9,241 nucleotides of DNA from an uncultured Methylotenera sp. Its GTDB lineage: Bacteria; Pseudomonadota; Gammaproteobacteria; Burkholderiales; Methylophilaceae. The notes below the pieces were generated by a model that was not told the origin of the DNA, ran no database searches, and saw nothing but the letters and a program-made list of their open reading frames with translations. The position numbers were made by a program, and so were the translations under genes. The stretch spans positions 1 through 9,241 of the forward strand of contig CALFXV010000006.1 in NCBI GenBank assembly GCA_937957775.1, in the 5' to 3' direction. Of this stretch, positions 6,757 to 9,241 are shown piece after piece (the first letter of the stretch is position 1; each line of letters begins with the position of its first letter).

Positions 6757-6785
6757 TTGTGGCTTGCCGGGTGACGGTGTATAGT
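6757..6785 (+). promoter_or_regulatory. Candidate promoter of the yqjD-like operon
   Basis: TTGTGG (6757-6762) and TATAGT (6780-6785) are 17 bases apart. The -10 matches 5 of 6 consensus positions, the -35 only its TTG. Transcription would start around 6792, about 30 bases before the first gene. E. coli yqjD is RpoS-controlled in stationary phase; a good -10 with a poor -35 would be compatible with such control, but that is inference. Confidence 0.4.
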
Positions 6786-6822
6786 AATTTTATGTACTTG
6801 AACAACGTGCTTAGGAGTCAAT

Positions 6823-7137
6823 ATGAAACCGTTCACTAATGAATACAAAGAAGAGCAGTTGGTGGAGGATTTTAAATCCGTATTGGCTGACTTAGAAGCC
6901 TTGCTGCAAGAGACCGCCCAAACCGGTGGCGAGAGGTTGACGGCCATAAGAGCTAAAGCCGAACAATCGCTGGATGCGGTTAAGGCCAATATGGCCGACG
7001 CACCGGCGTCGGTGTTAAATAAAGCCAAAGAAGCAGCAACCGCCGCAGACGATTACGTACAAGACAACCCATGGCGTTCCATAGGCTTAGCAGCGAGCTT
7101 AGGCCTCATCGTTGGTTTGCTAATTAGTCGTCGTTAG
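6823..7137 (+). CDS. DUF883 / YqjD-ElaB-like membrane-anchored protein
   Basis: Small tail-anchored inner-membrane protein. Of its 104 residues, about 1-78 are charged and strongly helical (likely coiled coil, rich in Ala, Glu and Lys), followed by the family hallmark D-N-P-W-R-S (81-86) and a single C-terminal membrane helix (about 87-102) with a G-L-I-V-G (GxxxG, 94-98) packing motif and a basic S-R-R end. In E. coli, YqjD and ElaB bind ribosomes at the membrane in stationary phase; whether this copy does so is unknown. The Shine-Dalgarno AGGAG (6813-6817) lies 5 bases before the ATG. It heads a three-gene group in the same order as E. coli yqjD-yqjE-yqjK. Confidence 0.85.
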   Translation: MKPFTNEYKEEQLVEDFKSVLADLEALLQETAQTGGERLTAIRAKAEQSLDAVKANMADAPASVLNKAKEAATAADDYVQDNPWRSIGLAASLGLIVGLLISRR

Positions 7138-7145
7138 GCGCAACC

Positions 7146-7529
7146 ATGACTGATAGCAATCAAGCAGGGGGGGTGCTGGATAGGTTGGCGAAGTTTGCGG
7201 CTGGCTTAGTCGCTATAGCGCATACCCGTTTGGCGCTGTTGTCCACCGACATAGAAGAAGAGCGCGAGCATCTGCTGTCTTTAATTCGTTGGTCACTTAT
7301 TTCCCTATTTTTCATGATGCTAGGCTTGTTGCTAGTAGCTGTTTTGTTAATCGTGCTGTTATGGGAAAATTACCGTTTAACGGCCATTGCTGGCTTGGCA
7401 GGGTTTTTTTTAGCGGCCGGTGCGATTACCTGGTATCTGGCAAAACGCAAAGCTAAACTGAAACCTAAGCTGTTCTGGTCCACTTTGATGGAGTTGGAAA
7501 AAGACCAGCAACATTTAGACCGCTCTTAA
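7146..7529 (+). CDS. YqjE-like (phage holin superfamily 6) membrane protein
   Basis: Inner-membrane protein of 127 residues. An N-terminal amphipathic segment (1-46, including TRLALLSTDIEEER, typical of YqjE homologues) is followed by two membrane helices, about 48-73 (rich in Leu, Val, Phe) and 77-98, then a basic stretch K-R-K-A-K-L-K-P-K and a charged tail. Profile databases place this family with holin-like proteins, but in E. coli it is a chromosomal gene of unknown function. The start is 8 bases after the YqjD-like stop, so the two are co-transcribed. Confidence 0.78.
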   Translation: MTDSNQAGGVLDRLAKFAAGLVAIAHTRLALLSTDIEEEREHLLSLIRWSLISLFFMMLGLLLVAVLLIVLLWENYRLTAIAGLAGFFLAAGAITWYLAKRKAKLKPKLFWSTLMELEKDQQHLDRS

Positions 7530-7565
7530 TGTTCTATTCTCTAGATTATTTTTAATGCCTAAGCA

Positions 7566-7859
7566 ATGAACGCCACCCTAGTTACACTAGCTAAGAAACG
7601 CCAACGCTTAGTTGAAGAAGCGCAAATTCAACGTATGGCTATGTCAGATCAATTTCAGGCTTGGCATAAACCCATCAGCATGCTCGATTACGCAATCAAT
7701 ATGCTGCGTTACATCAAGCAACACCCGGTTTTGGTTGCCAGTGGCGGCAGCGCTCTGCTTACTATGTTTAAGCCCAATGCCTTGAGCCTGTGGTTGCAGC
7801 GTGGTCTACTGGCTTGGCAAATACTTAGCAAGTTCAGAAAAAAAGCAGCAGAATCATAA
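7566..7859 (+). CDS. YqjK-like protein
   Basis: A 97-residue protein whose position after yqjD- and yqjE-like genes and whose composition fit the YqjK-like family of unknown function. Residues 8-25 form a basic helix (AKKRQRLVEEAQIQR), the middle holds W-H-K-P-I-S, and the segment about 52-66 (HPVLVASGGSALLTM) is hydrophobic but short; the C-terminus is basic (KFRKKAAES). No clear Shine-Dalgarno is seen. The gap of 36 bases after the YqjE-like gene is longer than the one before. Family recognition rests partly on context. Confidence 0.65.
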   Translation: MNATLVTLAKKRQRLVEEAQIQRMAMSDQFQAWHKPISMLDYAINMLRYIKQHPVLVASGGSALLTMFKPNALSLWLQRGLLAWQILSKFRKKAAES

Positions 7860-7935
7860 TCAGCGTATTTAAATGGAATTTAATAGCAGGTCGTGCACTC
7901 TTAGCTAGGCCTTTTCATTTTGATGGGCAACATGG

Positions 7936-7956
7936 AGCCGGCTTAGCCCGGTTTTT
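7936..7956 (+). terminator. Weak intrinsic terminator after the yqjK-like gene
   Basis: AGCCGG (7936-7941) pairs with CCGGTT (7948-7953) through four G-C pairs, one G-U and one A-T around the loop CTTAGC; T residues fill 7952-7956. The stem is short. It ends 5 bases before the next start codon, so it may influence that gene's initiation rather than end transcription. The rest of 7860-7961 shows nothing else recognisable. Confidence 0.35.
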
Positions 7957-7961
7957 AAATA

Positions 7962-9026
7962 ATGCAAGCAGCCAATAAGCACAAACAAGATAACAACGAT
8001 TGGGGTTCAAAAAGCCACGTGCAAACCCTGGTGATGATGTTGATTACGGTTCTAGGCTTGTACTTATGTTACAAGATGGCCATACCATTTTTGGCTGTGT
8101 TGGTCTGGGCCCTAACCTTGGCGGTCTTGTTCTCGCCGCTGCAAGGGTATTTGGAGCGCAAGCTAAAAGCGAGTGGATTAGCGGCCATGGTGTCGGTTTT
8201 AATCATAGGTTTGATCGTGGTTATACCGGCGGTATTCGTAGGTCAGCAGCTGTTGTTTCAAGCGGTAAAAGGTGCGCAATCGATAGAGGTTAAACTCAGC
8301 TCTGGCGAGTGGCAGCATAAATTAGAAGCACAACCGCAGTTGGCGCCGATATTGGAAAAAATTGAGCAGCGCATTGATTTTCCAGGCGCCTCTGCCGCCT
8401 TCACGCAATGGGTTAATACCAGTGCAGCCGATATCGTTAAGGCATCGGCCGTGCAAATTCTGGGCTTGTGCTTGATTTTTTATGTGTTGTTTTTCTTCCT
8501 GCGTGACCGTCAAATTTTTTTGCGTGCCATTGCCCGGCATTCGCCTTTGTCGCCGTTGCAAATGGAAGGCCTGCTTGAGCGTATAGGGGACACCATACAC
8601 GCCACCGTCTATGGCACTTTTGCGGTGGCTTCGGTGCAAGGTTTGCTAGGGGGCTTAATGTTTTGGTGGTTGGGTTTGCCTGCTCCATTGCTGTGGGGGC
8701 TCATTATGGGTATGTTGGCGGTGATCCCTATGCTGGGTGCTTTCGTGATCTGGGCGCCGGCTGCCTTATTCTTATTGTTAGAAGGGGCTTGGCATTACGC
8801 CTTAACCTTAAGTTTGTGGGGGATGTTGGTGGTAGGCACGGTGGATAACTTACTCAGGCCCGTCCTAGTGGGTGACCGTTTGCGATTGCATACCGTGCTA
8901 ACGTTTTTGTCGGTGGTCGGTGGGTTAATGGTGTTTGGTGCCGCTGGGTTAATTTTAGGGCCGGTTATCCTGGTTATCACCATGGCTTTGTTGGAGTTCT
9001 GGAGCGATAGAAACACAACTTTATAA
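7962..9026 (+). CDS. AI-2E family (PerM/YdiK-type) transporter
   Basis: Polytopic inner-membrane protein of 354 residues, the usual family length. Membrane segments appear at about 21-39, 41-58, 73-96, a segment near 164-180 (LGLCLIFYVLFFFLRDR, ending in the family's F-F-x-L-R-D motif), and a cluster from 213 to 348 that includes GLPAPLLWGLIMGMLAVIPMLGA and D-N-L-L-R-P-V-L-V-G-D-R, the strongest family signature. Named for E. coli TqsA, proposed to export autoinducer-2, but members also act as sodium/proton antiporters or remain uncharacterised, so the substrate is open. The ATG at 7962 is the first possible start, since an in-frame TAA precedes it directly. No Shine-Dalgarno is visible, and the start sits just after a hairpin-T-run. 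Confidence 0.87.
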   Translation: MQAANKHKQDNNDWGSKSHVQTLVMMLITVLGLYLCYKMAIPFLAVLVWALTLAVLFSPLQGYLERKLKASGLAAMVSVLIIGLIVVIPAVFVGQQLLFQAVKGAQSIEVKLSSGEWQHKLEAQPQLAPILEKIEQRIDFPGASAAFTQWVNTSAADIVKASAVQILGLCLIFYVLFFFLRDRQIFLRAIARHSPLSPLQMEGLLERIGDTIHATVYGTFAVASVQGLLGGLMFWWLGLPAPLLWGLIMGMLAVIPMLGAFVIWAPAALFLLLEGAWHYALTLSLWGMLVVGTVDNLLRPVLVGDRLRLHTVLTFLSVVGGLMVFGAAGLILGPVILVITMALLEFWSDRNTTL

Positions 9027-9087
9027 AATCAAGGTGGTGCAACAATCGTTCGTTATTTTGTCATAATGTTTGCTTAAAATTAGTTGC

Positions 9088-9103
9088 GGCTAGCTAGCTA
9101 GCC
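9088..9103. repeat. 16-bp perfect palindrome GGCTAGCTAGCTAGCC
   Basis: GGCTAGCTAGCTAGCC is identical to its reverse complement and contains GCTA/CTAG tetranucleotide repetition. It covers the place where the -35 of the TATAAT promoter at 9119 should lie, so a dimeric regulator bound here would block RNA polymerase. A simple tandem repeat is the alternative reading. No known operator family is recognised. Confidence 0.55.
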
Positions 9104-9124
9104 AGTTAGGTATTGGGTTATAAT
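9095..9124 (+). promoter_or_regulatory. Candidate promoter with perfect -10, facing out of the window
   Basis: TATAAT (9119-9124) matches the sigma70 -10 exactly. The best-spaced -35, TAGCTA (9095-9100, 18-base spacer), matches 3 of 6 and lies inside the palindrome. Transcription would begin near 9131 and run out of the window on the + strand. The stretch 9027-9087 before it shows no clear terminator for the AI-2E gene and only a weak CATAAT (9062-9067). Confidence 0.5.
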
Positions 9125-9131
9125 GCGGGCT

Positions 9132-9168
9132 CGCGAGGCCTTGCCAAGGTGCACACTTGGTGCTCGTG
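9132..9168 (+). other. Hairpin at the expected transcript start (5' leader structure)
   Basis: CGCGAG (9132-9137) pairs with CTCGTG (9163-9168), and TGCCAAG (9142-9148) with CTTGGTG (9156-9162), making a near-continuous 13-bp helix with a 4-base bulge (9138-9141), three G-U pairs and a 7-base loop. It would form within the first bases of a transcript from the TATAAT promoter. No T-run follows directly, so it is not a terminator. It matches no riboswitch or small RNA I recognise. No convincing gene starts in the remaining 73 bases. Confidence 0.45.
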
Positions 9169-9241
9169 ATAAATGCATATCCGGTTTTTTCAAAAAAGAT
9201 TTTTCAGCGGGGTTGCGCGCAATTAGTGTCTTTGCTGTCTT

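Noticed and set aside
7146..7529. A prophage holin, as the family name 'phage holin superfamily 6' might suggest.
   Set aside because: No phage genes surround it, and the gene order matches the chromosomal yqjD-yqjE-yqjK cluster.
9173..9226. A 17-codon reading frame from ATG (MHIRFFQKRFFSGVARN) in the right-end leader.
   Set aside because: No Shine-Dalgarno at a useful distance, no recognisable family, and a frame this short is expected by chance. It might be a leader peptide, but nothing supports that.
1..9241. A novel defence, mobile or otherwise undescribed multi-gene system.
   Set aside because: Every substantial gene belongs to a recognisable housekeeping, cofactor or membrane family; no integrase, transposase, toxin-antitoxin, CRISPR or compositional break is visible.

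Overview
The window reads as ordinary chromosome of a Gram-negative proteobacterium, most likely a methylotrophic betaproteobacterium of the Methylophilaceae type. This is an inference from three things: a complete, unfused pqqABCDE operon (PQQ is the cofactor of methanol dehydrogenases), a very short PqqA of the MWT...FGFEVTMY kind, and a YqjD/YqjE/YqjK-like envelope gene trio. Base composition and codon use look even throughout. I see no insertion sequence, phage gene, CRISPR array, tRNA or rRNA.

Layout, all genes on the + strand. (1) 1-1892: the 3' part of a hisC-type aminotransferase, then an AroG-like DAHP synthase 7 bases later; this is the tail of an aromatic amino acid operon. (2) 1893-2028: an intergenic region with small repeats and a hairpin plus T-run that looks like an intrinsic terminator, ending 23 bases before pqqA. 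(3) 2029-5470: pqqA (23 codons), a second terminator-like hairpin, then pqqB, pqqC, pqqD and pqqE closely packed. (4) 5509-5544: a strong intrinsic terminator closing the pqq operon. (5) 5560-6744: a Bcr/CflA-type MFS exporter starting just after that terminator. (6) 6823-7859: three small genes for a DUF883/YqjD-like protein, a YqjE-like membrane protein and a YqjK-like protein. (7) 7962-9026: an AI-2E/PerM-family membrane protein. (8) 9027-9241: no gene; a 16-bp perfect palindrome, a TATAAT box and a hairpin at the expected transcript start, presumably the leader of a gene beyond the window.

How it works together: PqqA is the ribosomal precursor. PqqD carries it to the radical-SAM enzyme PqqE, which joins its Glu and Tyr side chains. 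PqqB oxidises the released intermediate and PqqC performs the last ring closure and oxidation. Every metal-cluster ligand of PqqE and nearly every catalytic residue of PqqC that I could place is present, so the pathway looks functional; the pqqF/G protease genes are not in this window. The recurring theme is regulatory: hairpin/T-run elements lie just upstream of pqqA, between pqqA and pqqB, just before the MFS gene, and (weakly) just before the AI-2E gene. I do not see an undescribed system; the points most worth checking are the pqqA leader, the pqqA-pqqB attenuator and the palindrome/leader structure at the right end.
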